DNA of 64,000 nt. It comes from Lacticaseibacillus paracasei subsp. paracasei. GTDB lineage: Bacteria; Bacillota; Bacilli; Lactobacillales; Lactobacillaceae. Position numbers and translations under genes: made by a program. Positions within the stretch are counted from its first letter, which is position 1, and each line of letters opens with the position of its first letter. The notes below the pieces were generated by a model that searched no databases, was not told the origin of the DNA, and was given only the letters and a program-made list of their open reading frames with translations. Location of the stretch: contig NZ_AP012541.1 of assembly GCF_000829035.1 (NCBI RefSeq), forward strand, positions 2,170,001 to 2,234,000. Reading direction: 5' to 3'. Positions 8,477-17,952 of this stretch are shown piece by piece.

Positions 8477-9542
8477 CGTCATCGTGCTCCTTGGGCTGCG
8501 GCACACTCGCGTAGGTTGATTGCTTGTGCGCCGTACCAGCAATTTTCTTAACGCCCAATACATCTAGGAAAAAGGTAAAGATCGGAATGCCGACAATCAA
8601 TCCCCAAGTGCCAAATAACCGCTCTGCCACTAACAAAACGACAAAGGTAAAGAAAACTGGCAGCTGTGTTCGGCTGCTCATGAACTTCGGATTCAAGACA
8701 TAAGCTTCTAGCACATGAATAGCTGCAATCATGATCAAAATGGTGAGAACATCTTGCCAACCGCCGACGGTATAACCAATAATCGTGAGCGGAATCAAGG
8801 AAATAATCGCTCCGGCAACTGGGATCAAGGAAAGTAAAAAGACCATAATCGCGAGACTAGGGGTGTTCGGCATTTTTAAGAATAGTAGCGTAATCGTTGT
8901 GATCACGGTATTCACAACTGCAATAAAGATTTGTGCTTCCATCACAACGCCAAAAGTATTGATAAACTTCATCGCGAAATATTGCAGATCTTTGAAATAC
9001 CAGCCGAACGGTGAATCCAGAAACAGTTGGCCAAACGCAGGCAAGCTGTCAAGCTCAATCGTGAAAAAGAAACTAAGAATGAAAGAGACAAACAGCGTCA
9101 ATCCCATGGCGCCGATATTGCCGGCGTATTGTAGCACCGTGGTCACGCCAGTCTTAAGTTGTTCTGTCAAGTTGAGACTCTTCGTGCTTTGCAGCACCCA
9201 TTGCATGACCTGATTGTTGGCGAACGCCTCACTGTTATAAAAGTTTTGCACAGAATTAAACAAGCCAATCGTCTGATGAATAATCGCTGGCACGTAATGC
9301 ACTGCAGCGTAGACTAGGCCTAGGATCACAAGTATGTAAACTGGCACCACAATCACAAATGGGCGAATATGAACATGCCGCTGAACAGCGTGGACTAAGC
9401 GGCTGACTAGGAACGCGAAAATGAAGGTCAACAAAATATCGCTCATAATGCTGCGAGCAAACCACAATAAGAGAAAGACTGAAAACAACACCACTGTGCG
9501 CCTAACCGGAAGATTATTGATGAACTTTTCGTAACCTGACAT
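8469..9542 (-). CDS. AI-2E family transporter (PF01594-type permease)
   Basis: About 357 residues with seven or eight TM segments, the pattern of the AI-2E/UPF0118 family (central SLIPVAGAIISLIPLTIIGY and the C-terminal LLVAERLFGTWGLIVGIPIF are characteristic). Members export peptides, AI-2 or act as Na+/H+ antiporters; the substrate is unknown. The start at 9542 follows GTGGGGAAAAGT; the ORF could extend to 9572. It overlaps the serine hydrolase gene. Confidence 0.88.
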   Translation of the reverse strand: MSGYEKFINNLPVRRTVVLFSVFLLLWFARSIMSDILLTFIFAFLVSRLVHAVQRHVHIRPFVIVVPVYILVILGLVYAAVHYVPAIIHQTIGLFNSVQNFYNSEAFANNQVMQWVLQSTKSLNLTEQLKTGVTTVLQYAGNIGAMGLTLFVSFILSFFFTIELDSLPAFGQLFLDSPFGWYFKDLQYFAMKFINTFGVVMEAQIFIAVVNTVITTITLLFLKMPNTPSLAIMVFLLSLIPVAGAIISLIPLTIIGYTVGGWQDVLTILIMIAAIHVLEAYVLNPKFMSSRTQLPVFFTFVVLLVAERLFGTWGLIVGIPIFTFFLDVLGVKKIAGTAHKQSTYASVPQPKEHDDDA

Positions 9543-9590
9543 ACTTTTCCCCACATTCTTAACGAGATACACTAAGCCTGCCGCAAAATC

Positions 9591-9623
9591 AAAAAAAGCG
9601 CAAGCATTCGCTCGCGCTTGCCG
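9591..9623 (-). terminator. Terminator of sortase gene
   Basis: On the minus strand GCAAGC...GCTTGC / AAGCGC...GCGCTT hairpin followed by seven T. It lies just after the sortase stop codon. Confidence 0.7.
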
Positions 9624-9626
9624 AAA

Positions 9627-10328
9627 TTATAAGAAAACCTTCAAGTGTTGCTTCGTTGCCTTTTTAACTGACTGAAGCTGGCCTTGAATAATAATGCGAT
9701 CCACTTCGCCTTCAGTTGGCGATGCACACGTTACCATTGTAATCAGTTTCTTACCGGCAACATCATCAATCCACTGAACTTGGGTTTCATTAACAACCTG
9801 TTTACTGGTCACTTTATACGAGTAAACTTTCTTCATATCGGTGATATAAATGATGTCGTCTTGCTTCACATTTTTGAGCGGTGAAAACAAAATACCTTGA
9901 TTGGTCATGTAGTGACCAGCTAAAGCGTAATTACCTTCGCCCATTTTTTGATCGGCTTTCATCGTGCCTGCCCCTGCACTGAGATTCTCGTTTGATAACC
10001 CTTTAAAAATAGGCAATTTCAAACCGACACTGCGAATGGCAACTTTGCCAATAGGATGCAGGTCACGGTTAAGCGCGGCATTGCCAACTGTATTGATATC
10101 AAGCGCTTTGACCCCTTTGAAATCAAAGGTTGCTTTGCGTTTTTCATTTTTGTTGACATTGTCACGGTCAACTTGTGCCATCGTCCACTGGCTAAGATGA
10201 TCGACCACAAATAATTTAATGGGTTCATTGAAGATCAGCGCTAATCCCAGAAGGATACCGAGCGTAAAAATGGTTCGCCAAAGCCAACGATGTTTACGCG
10301 GTGGCTGTTTTTTATTAGATTGTGTCAT
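9627..10328 (-). CDS. srtA: Sortase (class A-like)
   Basis: About 233 residues: an N-terminal signal anchor (about residues 15-38) and the sortase beta-barrel. The catalytic triad is visible as His in LAGHYM, Cys in LITMVTCASPT and Arg in EVDRIIIQG. A single N-terminal anchor with no C-terminal TM and the TLTC-like MVTC suggest the housekeeping class A enzyme that joins LPXTG proteins to the wall. Start at 10328 has AGGAGG 6 bases upstream. No LPXTG substrate or pilin gene is adjacent, consistent with a housekeeping role. Confidence 0.88.
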   Translation of the reverse strand: MTQSNKKQPPRKHRWLWRTIFTLGILLGLALIFNEPIKLFVVDHLSQWTMAQVDRDNVNKNEKRKATFDFKGVKALDINTVGNAALNRDLHPIGKVAIRSVGLKLPIFKGLSNENLSAGAGTMKADQKMGEGNYALAGHYMTNQGILFSPLKNVKQDDIIYITDMKKVYSYKVTSKQVVNETQVQWIDDVAGKKLITMVTCASPTEGEVDRIIIQGQLQSVKKATKQHLKVFL

Positions 10329-10448
10329 CGTCATCCTCCTCGGGGAAATCATACCTTGAAACGTTGTGAGATTCAAGCAAGGGTGCTTGGGTGAACGGAT
10401 CAATTGCGGTTTGTTGTTTTGATAAATAAGTTGTTTTTCTGTTCTGCT

Positions 10449-10655
10449 GTCGTTGGGAGGTTATCCTTAGTGTCCGAGCTGGCTACGCGGCGATTCGGGG
10501 TGGCGACCGCGAAGCTAGAGTGGTGTGCACGACTTCGAGCCCACGCGCAAAACCCGCGCGCAGTCTCGAAGCTCGGCCTCCTTGTAGGCGGTAAACCGCC
10601 AACAAGGATTTCACCACTGAGCCCATCGCCGCTCCGCCAGCTCTCCAGATTCTAT
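10449..10655. repeat. Long structured intergenic element, copy 2
   Basis: Nested inverted repeats: GAGCTGGC-TAC-GCGGCGAT at the left pairs with ATCGCCGC-TCC-GCCAGCTC at the right; AGTGGTG pairs with CACCACT; GACTTCGAG pairs with CTCGAAG; CGCGC pairs with GCGCG at the tip. The CTTCGAG/CTCGAAG inner arms recur in the element at 14394-14590. The 91-aa ORF running through it is judged spurious. Confidence 0.6.
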
Positions 10656-10770
10656 TTTAATTTTAAGACGGTATTCTGATCTACTCATGCAAGAACGACT
10701 CACAATTGAAGTTCTACATGCCCCACCTGCCATGGTATACTATTGAAAGTTTGCATAGGAGGCGCCTGTT

Positions 10771-11181
10771 TTGAAGAAGCTTTTTCAACTCTATAAGCGT
10801 TATGAAATGATCATCAATTACCTGTTTATCGGCGGTTTGACCACGTTGATTAACTTTGTCACGTTCTTCGCCATGCGGTATTTTGGTATTGGCTTAGTTT
10901 TGACCAATACAACGGCGAATATCGTCAGTGTCATTTTTGCTTTTTTTGCCAACAAAAGTGTCGTTTTCCACAGTGACTACTCAAGCAAGAAAAAGTTCTG
11001 GTTCGAGTTAATCAGCTTTCTTGTGTTGCGTGGGCTCTCCTTGTTGCTGGATAACTTGATCATGATCATCGGGGTCGATTGGATGCATGGTAATGAGATT
11101 CTCGTCAAAATTTTAGATCAGGTCATCATCGTGATCGCCAATTATCTCTTCTCAAAATTGATTTTCTTACGCAAAAAATAA
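10771..11181 (+). CDS. GtrA-family membrane protein
   Basis: 136 residues with four TM segments and the GtrA signature (INYLFIGGLTTLINFVTFF near the N-terminus, FFANKSVVF in the middle). The family is thought to move bactoprenol-linked sugars across the membrane for wall glycosylation. Translation starts at TTG after ATAGGAGG. No glycosyltransferase is adjacent, so the sugar is unknown. Confidence 0.88.
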   Translation: MKKLFQLYKRYEMIINYLFIGGLTTLINFVTFFAMRYFGIGLVLTNTTANIVSVIFAFFANKSVVFHSDYSSKKKFWFELISFLVLRGLSLLLDNLIMIIGVDWMHGNEILVKILDQVIIVIANYLFSKLIFLRKK

Positions 11182-11189
11182 CTTCATGA

Positions 11190-11236
11190 AGTGTGCTGAC
11201 CCCTGTCTTTGTTGCAGGCGGCTAGCACGCTTTTTT
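11190..11236 (+). terminator. Terminator of gtrA-like gene
   Basis: GTGTGCTGACCC pairs imperfectly with GGCGGCTAGCACGC, followed by TTTTTT, ten bases after the stop codon at 11181. Confidence 0.8.
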
Positions 11237-12167
11237 AAGTTGGCAGCAAAAATAGTTGCTTGGTTTGGTGCAGTGTCACCTGAATCGGGGTTGAATATTC
11301 TTCGCCGTCAATTTGAATTGGTACAGTCGCTGATGTGGCAAATTCAAATGTTTGCCCTTGTGAATGGTGCATGGCGCGGTGAACTGAACGGCCACTGAGA
11401 ATGGCAAATAGGACCTGAAGCAAAATGCCCAATTTTTCGCGATGCACCTGGACAAAAGACAAGGTGTTGCGATTATCTCCCTTATCAGGAAACAGTCGCA
11501 AACCGCCGTCTAAGAATGGATGATTAGTAAAGACATTGAGATAAGCATTGTCGATTGCCGTGGTTTTACCGTCTACTTGCCAAGTCGCACGAAACTTTTT
11601 TTGTTGTCGCAGTGCTTTTAGAATACTGGCAGCATACGAAAAATGACCGAGTTTTAGGGCATTCAATGCTGCCTTGTGATCAGAATGGTTCGTTTGGTAA
11701 ACGATTTGGGCATCCATTCCAATGCCAAAGTTATTAATAAAATACTGAGTCCCGTACTTGGCCGAGTCGGCCACCCCGATTTTCAAGGCATGCGGCATTG
11801 CCGTTGTCAAAGCCGCCGCAGCTTTTTTCGGGTCCAGAGGAATATGGTTGGCGCGGGCAAAATCATCGCCGGTCCCGGTTGGCACATAGCCAATGGCGAC
11901 TTCTGGATGACCTTGTCGCTGCAACCCATTCACAACATCGTGTAGCGTCCCATCACCACCAATCACTATCAGTTGAAGATCGTCCATCTTGTGTTGATAA
12001 GCCTTGATGAGTCGTTCAGTCACCAATCTGGCATCGCCGGCTTTGCGCGTCTGACTAATATGCAGTGGCGCAAAGTGGGACTCAATGATCGCAACTAACT
12101 CAGGCAATTGCTTTTTCCAGCGGGCATTCCCCGCACTGGGATTCATAATAACTTCAGCAAAAGGCAT
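11235..12167 (-). CDS. Diacylglycerol kinase-like lipid kinase
   Basis: 310 residues of the DagK/YegS family. The ATP-binding motif is VIGGDGTLHDVVNGL at about residue 70, with VPTGTGDDFARANHIP after it. It phosphorylates diacylglycerol (recycling lipid from lipoteichoic acid synthesis) or a related lipid. GGAG lies 8 bases before the ATG. It is convergent with the GtrA-like gene and appears monocistronic. Confidence 0.88.
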   Translation of the reverse strand: MPFAEVIMNPSAGNARWKKQLPELVAIIESHFAPLHISQTRKAGDARLVTERLIKAYQHKMDDLQLIVIGGDGTLHDVVNGLQRQGHPEVAIGYVPTGTGDDFARANHIPLDPKKAAAALTTAMPHALKIGVADSAKYGTQYFINNFGIGMDAQIVYQTNHSDHKAALNALKLGHFSYAASILKALRQQKKFRATWQVDGKTTAIDNAYLNVFTNHPFLDGGLRLFPDKGDNRNTLSFVQVHREKLGILLQVLFAILSGRSVHRAMHHSQGQTFEFATSATVPIQIDGEEYSTPIQVTLHQTKQLFLLPT

Positions 12168-12322
12168 TTTTCTTACTCCGTCTCATTAGATAATTGGTCA
12201 AAAAGCGATGATATTCTTTATCGGCGATGACCACTTTTATCATATGATACCTTTTTCAAGGCGGCTAAACACGTATTGCGCTTGAAAAATCACCTTTCTC
12301 AATCGCCGGCAACACAGTGACT

Positions 12323-12352
12323 AAAAACAGCACGGCCATCGCCGTACTGCTT
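12323..12352 (-). terminator. Terminator of pyruvate oxidase gene
   Basis: Minus-strand AGCAGTACGGC-GAT-GGCCGTGCTGT hairpin followed by TTTTTAG, 27 bases after the pox stop. Confidence 0.85.
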
Positions 12353-12378
12353 AATACTGATCTTTCTTCTATCACCAG

Positions 12379-14139
12379 TTACGCCACAGGCACCTTGTGT
12401 GTCTTCAAGAATTCACTCAGCGGTACCAATTTTTCCGCATAGTAACGCTTCTTGAACGCAGCAATCGTGTCTGCGTCAAACTGGTCAGGATCCAGTTGCA
12501 GATGCTCAACTGGAATTGGCCGCTCGTTGGTAATTTTGGCATCGATCAAGGTTGGTTTGCCGGCAGCTCGGTTGGCTTCAGCTGTTTCAAAAGCCGCTGG
12601 CAATTCGTCAACTTGGGTGACCGTGATGCCGGTCATACCCATGCCTTTCGCCACCGTCGCAAAGTCAATCGCCGGCATGTCGATCCCGAACCACGCGTGA
12701 CCATCGTCCTCCTGCTCATCTTCAATGTACCCTAGTGCATTATTTGAAAAGACCACATTGATGATTGGCAAATGATAACGGACTTCGGTATCCAAGTCCT
12801 GCATCACCATCGCCGCGGCACCATCCCCAGCCAGGTTAAAGACCTGTCGCTTTGGGAAGCTCAATTGACCGGCTAATGCGGCCGGCAATCCAGCGCCCAT
12901 CGTGGCAAACAACCCACTGGTGGTCCACGCTTGGCGCCCATTGACTTTCAGTAACCGGACAGCATTTTGGGTAACATCCCCGACATCAATCGCAAAAATG
13001 GCATCATCAGTAGCAATGCGGTTAATTTGGCCGAAAACTGGTTCGAAGCGCATTTTCCCGGTTGTCCGGGTCATCATATCGTCATTATACTGATGCCAAT
13101 TTTTCACGTTGTCGACATTGGCTTGATACCAGCCGCTGCGTGGTGCATCGTCACTACGATCAATCATTTTCTTCAAGGTTGCCGGAGCATCCGCCAAAAT
13201 GGCAACATCTGTGTGATGGCGCTTGCCCAATGTCTTCGGATCTGCCTCGATCTGAATAAACTTGGCGTTCGGTGAGAACATGACTTCAGCAAACGGGTAA
13301 TTCGAACCGACAAACATGATCAAGTCAGCAACTCGCAACGCTTCATTCGCTGGTTTTGAAGCCACCCGAGCTGCAGAACCAAGCAGTGATTCAAATTCGT
13401 AAGGGATAATCGGCTTGCCAACTGCTGTCGTAATGACTGGCATCTGTAGCTTTCTTGCCAGCGTCATCACCGTATCAGCAGCCCCACGGACGCCTTGGCC
13501 AACGTACATCACGGGCCGTTGCGCTGCACCAATTAAGCGCAACGCCGCATCTACTTGCTCGTCGCTGCCAGCTGGTAAAACTGGGGTGGCGTGGGTAGCT
13601 GCCGCACTGTAGTAGCCATCGGCTGGAATTTCTTCGGCCGCCAAATCATTGGGAATCACAACAATCGCAGCTCCACGTCCGGCATAAGCACGGCGAATAG
13701 CCTCATCAATAATATGCGGCAGACTAGCCGCCGTGGTAACCGTCCGCGCATACAAAGCGGCATCTTGAAACATCGGATCTTCATCCAGCTCTTGGAAGAA
13801 ATCGTAATTCATGAAGCGTTGTTCAACTTGACCCACAAGAAATAACGTCGGCACCTTATCCATTTTAGCGTCATACGCCCCTTGAAATAGATGGGTTGCG
13901 CCGGGTCCCGCTGATCCAAATGCCACGCCAATATGCCCAGTCAATTTACCATCCGCCACTGCAGCTAGCGCACCGACCTCTTCATGTCGGACGTGAATAT
14001 ACTTTAAATTGTCTTTCTCTTCATCCAGCGCATACATCATATTGTTAAAAGTACCGCCGGGGATTCCGTAAACATGTGTCACACCCCAGCTCTCAAGTGT
14101 CTTCAACGCGGCGACACCAGCCTTAATGGTCTTTACCAT
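12379..14139 (-). CDS. pox: Pyruvate oxidase (acetyl-phosphate forming)
   Basis: 586 residues, a TPP- and FAD-dependent enzyme converting pyruvate, phosphate and O2 to acetyl phosphate, CO2 and H2O2. The TPP-site Glu lies in HVRHEEVGALAAVADG, and the TPP/Mg motif GDGAAAMVMQDLDTEVRYHLPIINVVFSNN is complete. Start at 14139 has GGGAGGG 7 bases upstream. The product feeds acetate kinase (46730 here) for ATP. The leader carries a structured repeat (14159-14222) also found before the peptide-transporter and dipeptidase genes. Confidence 0.93.
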   Translation of the reverse strand: MVKTIKAGVAALKTLESWGVTHVYGIPGGTFNNMMYALDEEKDNLKYIHVRHEEVGALAAVADGKLTGHIGVAFGSAGPGATHLFQGAYDAKMDKVPTLFLVGQVEQRFMNYDFFQELDEDPMFQDAALYARTVTTAASLPHIIDEAIRRAYAGRGAAIVVIPNDLAAEEIPADGYYSAAATHATPVLPAGSDEQVDAALRLIGAAQRPVMYVGQGVRGAADTVMTLARKLQMPVITTAVGKPIIPYEFESLLGSAARVASKPANEALRVADLIMFVGSNYPFAEVMFSPNAKFIQIEADPKTLGKRHHTDVAILADAPATLKKMIDRSDDAPRSGWYQANVDNVKNWHQYNDDMMTRTTGKMRFEPVFGQINRIATDDAIFAIDVGDVTQNAVRLLKVNGRQAWTTSGLFATMGAGLPAALAGQLSFPKRQVFNLAGDGAAAMVMQDLDTEVRYHLPIINVVFSNNALGYIEDEQEDDGHAWFGIDMPAIDFATVAKGMGMTGITVTQVDELPAAFETAEANRAAGKPTLIDAKITNERPIPVEHLQLDPDQFDADTIAAFKKRYYAEKLVPLSEFLKTHKVPVA

Positions 14140-14158
14140 AAGAATCCCTCCCAAAAAG

Positions 14159-14222
14159 TGAGCGCGAACAGGCACGCTTAGAAGTCGGCACATATGTGGG
14201 CTTCTGCGACGACGAGCGCGTT
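14159..14222 (-). repeat. 5'-leader structured repeat upstream of pox
   Basis: On the minus strand it reads AACGCGCTCGTCGTCGCAGAA, then a stem built on CACATATGTG, then CTTCTAAGCGTGCCTG and TTCGCGCTCA. The flanks match the element before pepD (59802-59920) closely. It ends about 5 bases before the T-rich sequence leading to the pox Shine-Dalgarno. Confidence 0.7.
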
Positions 14223-14393
14223 ATTCAATATCTCTCGCGGTTATACTAGATTTGTTTTAGGCATAAAGCAATTATTTTGTTCAGAGCACGAGGTGAGGTT
14301 GGGACATCATTCACAGCCAACAACAAGGCGACAATTTCCATACAAAGCTGAAATAGTTGGCCTTATTCTCATGGATCATTTTTATTGAGATTT

Positions 14394-14590
14394 AAAGATA
14401 CCAGTGCCAAGGCGGAGCAATCGTAGGCCAGATGGGGCTCAGCCGTGCAAACAACACAGCGACCGGGCTTTGTCGCTGATGTTGTTAGGCGACTTCGAGA
14501 CCGGTTTTTGGGCTCGAAGCGCCGCCACGCTCTAGCTCCGCGTCGCAAGCCACATCTGGCCGGAGATTGCGGAGTTTGACACGGCAAAGA
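14394..14590. repeat. Long structured intergenic element, copy 3
   Basis: Left edge AGTGCCAAGGCGGAG and inner GCCAGATGGGGCT pair with AGCCACATCTGGCC and GATTGCGGAG at the right. Inner hairpins are CAGCGAC/GTCGCTG and GACTTCGAG/CTCGAAG. The edge and the CTAGCTCCGCGTCGC block are shared with the element at 1375-1525, inverted. No gene. Confidence 0.65.
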
Positions 14591-14651
14591 ATGTTAGCCC
14601 TAAGTTTCCGCTCGATTAGCCGTCATCATCTAAACCGCCCAATCGCACAAC

Positions 14652-14695
14652 AAAAAAACGGCGAACCCCCCATATCAAGGAAAGCATTCGCCGTC
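14652..14695 (-). terminator. Terminator of glycine betaine operon
   Basis: Minus-strand GACGGCGAA / TTCGCCGT hairpin and TTTTTTT run, immediately after the substrate-binding protein gene. Confidence 0.9.
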
Positions 14696-14702
14696 ATCAA
14701 AC

Positions 14703-15605
14703 TTATTTCAAATCTTCAATACTATTAATATTCTTCATATACTTCGGCACTGCCAAGCCGACCTTTGCACCATCTAAGTTCACGCCAAGATCAACAACTT
14801 GATTCTTATAATCAGAATAAAGTTTTGCTGACGTATTCGGTAACCAAGCAGAAACCTGAGCATCGGCAGCTTTAGTTGCAACTGAAGCCCAAACTGGTTG
14901 TGGTTCCATTGCCCGAATCGTCACGTTATACCCTATTTGCCGCAAAACAGTTGCAACAACATTGGTGGATGCGATTTCCGAATCCCACGCAATATAGGTC
15001 ATCGTCAGTTTAGGCTTGCCGCTAACATGCGTCACACCCTTGGTCCACTGTGCGATTTGTTCTGGGTGCTTCTTAACGAAAGCTTTGGCTGCCTCGGCAG
15101 GATCTTTGCCGCCGTTGACCGCCAGCATCACACTGGACATTTCTTCAGGCGTCCAGTGGAACTGATCTAATACCTGATAAGCTTGCGGTGCATCCTGCTT
15201 AAGGCCCTTCCGCACGATTGTATGAATCTGTTCGGTTTTGCCGTAAACATTTTTAGGATCCTTGAGAAACTTTAGTGGAAACTTGGTGAACATCCAGTGC
15301 GGCGTCCAGCCAGTGACCACAATCGGACGTTTGTCGGCAATCGCCTTTTGCAACGTACTGGTCATAGCGGCGGTGGAACTTGGTTGCAACTGCCACTTTT
15401 TATCCACAAGACCATAAGCTTTCAGCGCTTTGTCTGTACTGGTCATGACCCCAGCGCCAGCATCAATCCCAGTAATGGTGTAATTGATTTGCGGTCCCAG
15501 CGGCTCTTTAGCGTCATACTTAGGCTGTGTGCTGCTGCAGGCGGCAAGTGCACCGACTGTGATCAACACCGCTAGCGCCGCGGCAATCTTTTTCAAAAAA
15601 GTCAA
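14703..15605 (-). CDS. opuAC: Glycine betaine/carnitine/choline ABC transporter substrate-binding lipoprotein
   Basis: 300 residues with a lipoprotein signal ending in ALAACSS, so the protein is tethered to the outer face of the membrane. The OpuAC-like fold is clear (VTGWTPHWMFTKFPLKFLKDP and MTYIAWDSEIASTNVVATVLRQIGYNV), with Trp/Tyr-rich positions suited to a quaternary amine cage. It starts at TTG with AGGAGG 7 bases upstream. It is the last gene of an ATPase-permease-binding protein operon for osmoprotectant uptake. Confidence 0.92.
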   Translation of the reverse strand: MTFLKKIAAALAVLITVGALAACSSTQPKYDAKEPLGPQINYTITGIDAGAGVMTSTDKALKAYGLVDKKWQLQPSSTAAMTSTLQKAIADKRPIVVTGWTPHWMFTKFPLKFLKDPKNVYGKTEQIHTIVRKGLKQDAPQAYQVLDQFHWTPEEMSSVMLAVNGGKDPAEAAKAFVKKHPEQIAQWTKGVTHVSGKPKLTMTYIAWDSEIASTNVVATVLRQIGYNVTIRAMEPQPVWASVATKAADAQVSAWLPNTSAKLYSDYKNQVVDLGVNLDGAKVGLAVPKYMKNINSIEDLK

Positions 15606-15616
15606 ACGGCCACCTC

Positions 15617-16468
15617 CTAACGACTACGATTGAGACTTTGCGTGATCCGGTCAAGAATGATGGCCAAAATCACGATGGCAAGCCCGGCGACAAAACCGCC
15701 GCCAGCATCATTACGGCCGACTGCAAAGTAAACCTTCGTACCTAAGCCCATCGCACCAATCATCGAAGCAATAACAACCATTGACAGGGCCAACATCATA
15801 CTTTGGTTGATCCCGGCCATAATGGTTCCGCGGGCAAACGGCAACTGCACCTTCAACAATTGTTGCCAACCAGTTGCCCCAAATGCGACCGCTGCTTCAT
15901 TTAAATCCGCTGGTACTTGCGTAATGCCAAGCTGCGTCATACGAACTGTCGGTGGCATCGCGAAGATAACCGAGGCTACAACCCCGGGTACCATCCCGAT
16001 ACCAAAGAAAGCAACGGCTGGAATCAGGTAAACAAAGGCCGGCATCGTCTGCATGAAGTCCATCAATGGTTTCACCACTGCGGAAACTGACTTGCTTTCG
16101 GCCGCCCAAATTCCCAGCGGTACCCCGATGACAATCGCTAACAAACTTGCGGTCAACACTAAGGTTAACGTTTGGGTCATGTCACGCCAGAAACCAAGGT
16201 TCCAAATCAACAGTAAACCAAGCAATTCAAAAATCAGTAAGCTGCGATATTTCTGGTCGCGTTTTAGATACCAAGTTAACGCGAGTACCAGGATGATGAA
16301 TAACCAGATGGGAATAAAATCAAAGACAGCTTGGAAAGCATTCACAATGCCGCCGATGAAGTTCGTTAAAACCCCGAAGAAGCCGGAAAACTGGGTTAAC
16401 CACGCAACAAATGAATCGACCCAGTGGGCCAATGGTAATGTGGGAATGCTGATTAAAATGTTAGACAT
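15617..16468 (-). CDS. opuAB: Glycine betaine ABC transporter permease
   Basis: About 283 residues, BPD_transp_1 permease with about six TM segments. The EAA-type loop is [37 protein letters not shown]. The start is placed at ATG 16468 (AGGAGG 9 bases upstream) and lies within the last codons of the ATPase gene, giving an 8-base overlap and probable coupling. It would form the channel of the betaine importer. Confidence 0.92.
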   Translation of the reverse strand: MSNILISIPTLPLAHWVDSFVAWLTQFSGFFGVLTNFIGGIVNAFQAVFDFIPIWLFIILVLALTWYLKRDQKYRSLLIFELLGLLLIWNLGFWRDMTQTLTLVLTASLLAIVIGVPLGIWAAESKSVSAVVKPLMDFMQTMPAFVYLIPAVAFFGIGMVPGVVASVIFAMPPTVRMTQLGITQVPADLNEAAVAFGATGWQQLLKVQLPFARGTIMAGINQSMMLALSMVVIASMIGAMGLGTKVYFAVGRNDAGGGFVAGLAIVILAIILDRITQSLNRSR

Positions 16469-17684
16469 TGACATTGACCTCCTGTCCAGATAATGCACCT
16501 AAGACGGCACCGCGAATGATGATCCCGCGTAAGCGATCATGATCGTCTACCACTGCAAATGGTACCGGTGTGGTGGAAACAGCGTCTAGTAAGTCTGCCA
16601 ACGGCGTATCCATTTTAGTCGTTGGCACATCGGACTTAACAATTGAGCGCAGATCCTTTTGACCAGCATCAATAGCTGACCGCACGTCGTCAGCATCCAA
16701 AATGCCGACGAGTTTACGTTTAGTATCCACAACATACAAACTTGAAATTTCATTGTCCCGCATCCGCCGGGCAGCCAAACGAGGACCATCTCTATCAATA
16801 TTGACTGTGTTGGCCCGAATCATCACATTGGCAGCCGTATAAACCTGGCTGCGATCAACACCTTCAATGAATTTCTCAACATAATCGTCAGCAGGCTGGC
16901 TCAAAATTTCTTCAGGCGTGCCAATCTGAACGATTTCGCCATCTTTCATAATCATAATGTGATCGCCAATTCGGAGCGCTTCGTTGAGGTCATGCGAAAT
17001 GAAGACAATGGTTTTTTGCATATCTTCTTGCAAGTCCAATAATTCATCTTGCATATCGCGACGATTCAGCGGATCAAGTGCTGAAAAAGCTTCGTCCATC
17101 AGCAGAATTTCGGCATCGCTAGCCAGCGCGCGGGCTAAACCAACACGTTGCTGCATCCCACCAGACAACTGATCTGGATATTGATCGGCAAAACCATTTA
17201 AGCCAACCAAATCGAGTGCTTTGTTGGCTTTCATCTCGCGTTCATCTTTCTCCATCCCTTGAATCTCAAGTCCAAAGGCAGCATTTTGCAGAACGGTCCG
17301 ATTCGGCAGTAAGGCAAAGCCTTGGAAAACCATGCTGAGCTTTTGCCGTCTAACTTCACGCAATGCTTGCTTATCAAGTTTGGCAATGTCATCACCGTCA
17401 ATCAGTACTTGCCCGTCTGTCGGTTCAATCAACCGGTTCAGCATCCGTAAGGTCGTTGATTTACCAGAACCGGAAAGTCCCATAATCACAAAAATCTCAC
17501 CGGTTTTAATCGAAAAATCAGCACGATCAACACCAACCGTTGCGCCGGTTGCTTTTAAAATTTCAGGCTTGGTCTTGCCGGCCTTCAACATTTCTTTCGC
17601 GCGATTCACGCGCTTACCGAAAATCTTGGTTAGCCCGCGAACCTCAATTTTTGTCTCGGCATTACTTTCAACTTTGTGTTGCAT
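16461..17684 (-). CDS. opuAA: Glycine betaine ABC transporter ATP-binding protein with CBS domains
   Basis: 407 residues. Walker A is GLSGSGKST, the signature [15 protein letters not shown], Walker [14 protein letters not shown]. Two tandem CBS motifs occupy residues about 280-400 and in OpuA proteins sense ionic strength or c-di-AMP, so uptake is likely osmotically gated. It is the first gene of the operon; start ATG follows AAGGAG. Confidence 0.94.
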   Translation of the reverse strand: MQHKVESNAETKIEVRGLTKIFGKRVNRAKEMLKAGKTKPEILKATGATVGVDRADFSIKTGEIFVIMGLSGSGKSTTLRMLNRLIEPTDGQVLIDGDDIAKLDKQALREVRRQKLSMVFQGFALLPNRTVLQNAAFGLEIQGMEKDEREMKANKALDLVGLNGFADQYPDQLSGGMQQRVGLARALASDAEILLMDEAFSALDPLNRRDMQDELLDLQEDMQKTIVFISHDLNEALRIGDHIMIMKDGEIVQIGTPEEILSQPADDYVEKFIEGVDRSQVYTAANVMIRANTVNIDRDGPRLAARRMRDNEISSLYVVDTKRKLVGILDADDVRSAIDAGQKDLRSIVKSDVPTTKMDTPLADLLDAVSTTPVPFAVVDDHDRLRGIIIRGAVLGALSGQEVNVNV

Positions 17685-17835
17685 CTACTCACTCCTTGTT
17701 TTGAAAAACGTTTGTCATCGAATTGAAACAATGCTATCCATTCTAGAGATAGTTTGTGTGTGATTCAAATCACGGAATCTCATTTTCATTTTCGCCGCCA
17801 TTAAGCGCCACATGACGTTCTGTAATTAATGCGCA

Positions 17836-17870
17836 CAAAAAAAGCCCGTATCCGCATGAGGTTATGGGCT
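17836..17870 (-). terminator. Terminator of sfsA
   Basis: Minus-strand AGCCCATAA / TACGGGCT hairpin followed by TTTTTTT, about 80 bases after the sfsA stop. Confidence 0.75.
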
Positions 17871-17952
17871 AGGGACAATCAGCGATTCGAATTTTGAGAG
17901 CTTCTCTGAAAGTCAAGGATAGATGAAATTTAGATGGGATCTTTTTCATTAT

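Noticed and set aside
10404..10679. 91-aa plus-strand ORF
   Set aside because: It runs through the nested inverted repeats of a structured intergenic element; composition follows the repeat and no ribosome binding site is present.
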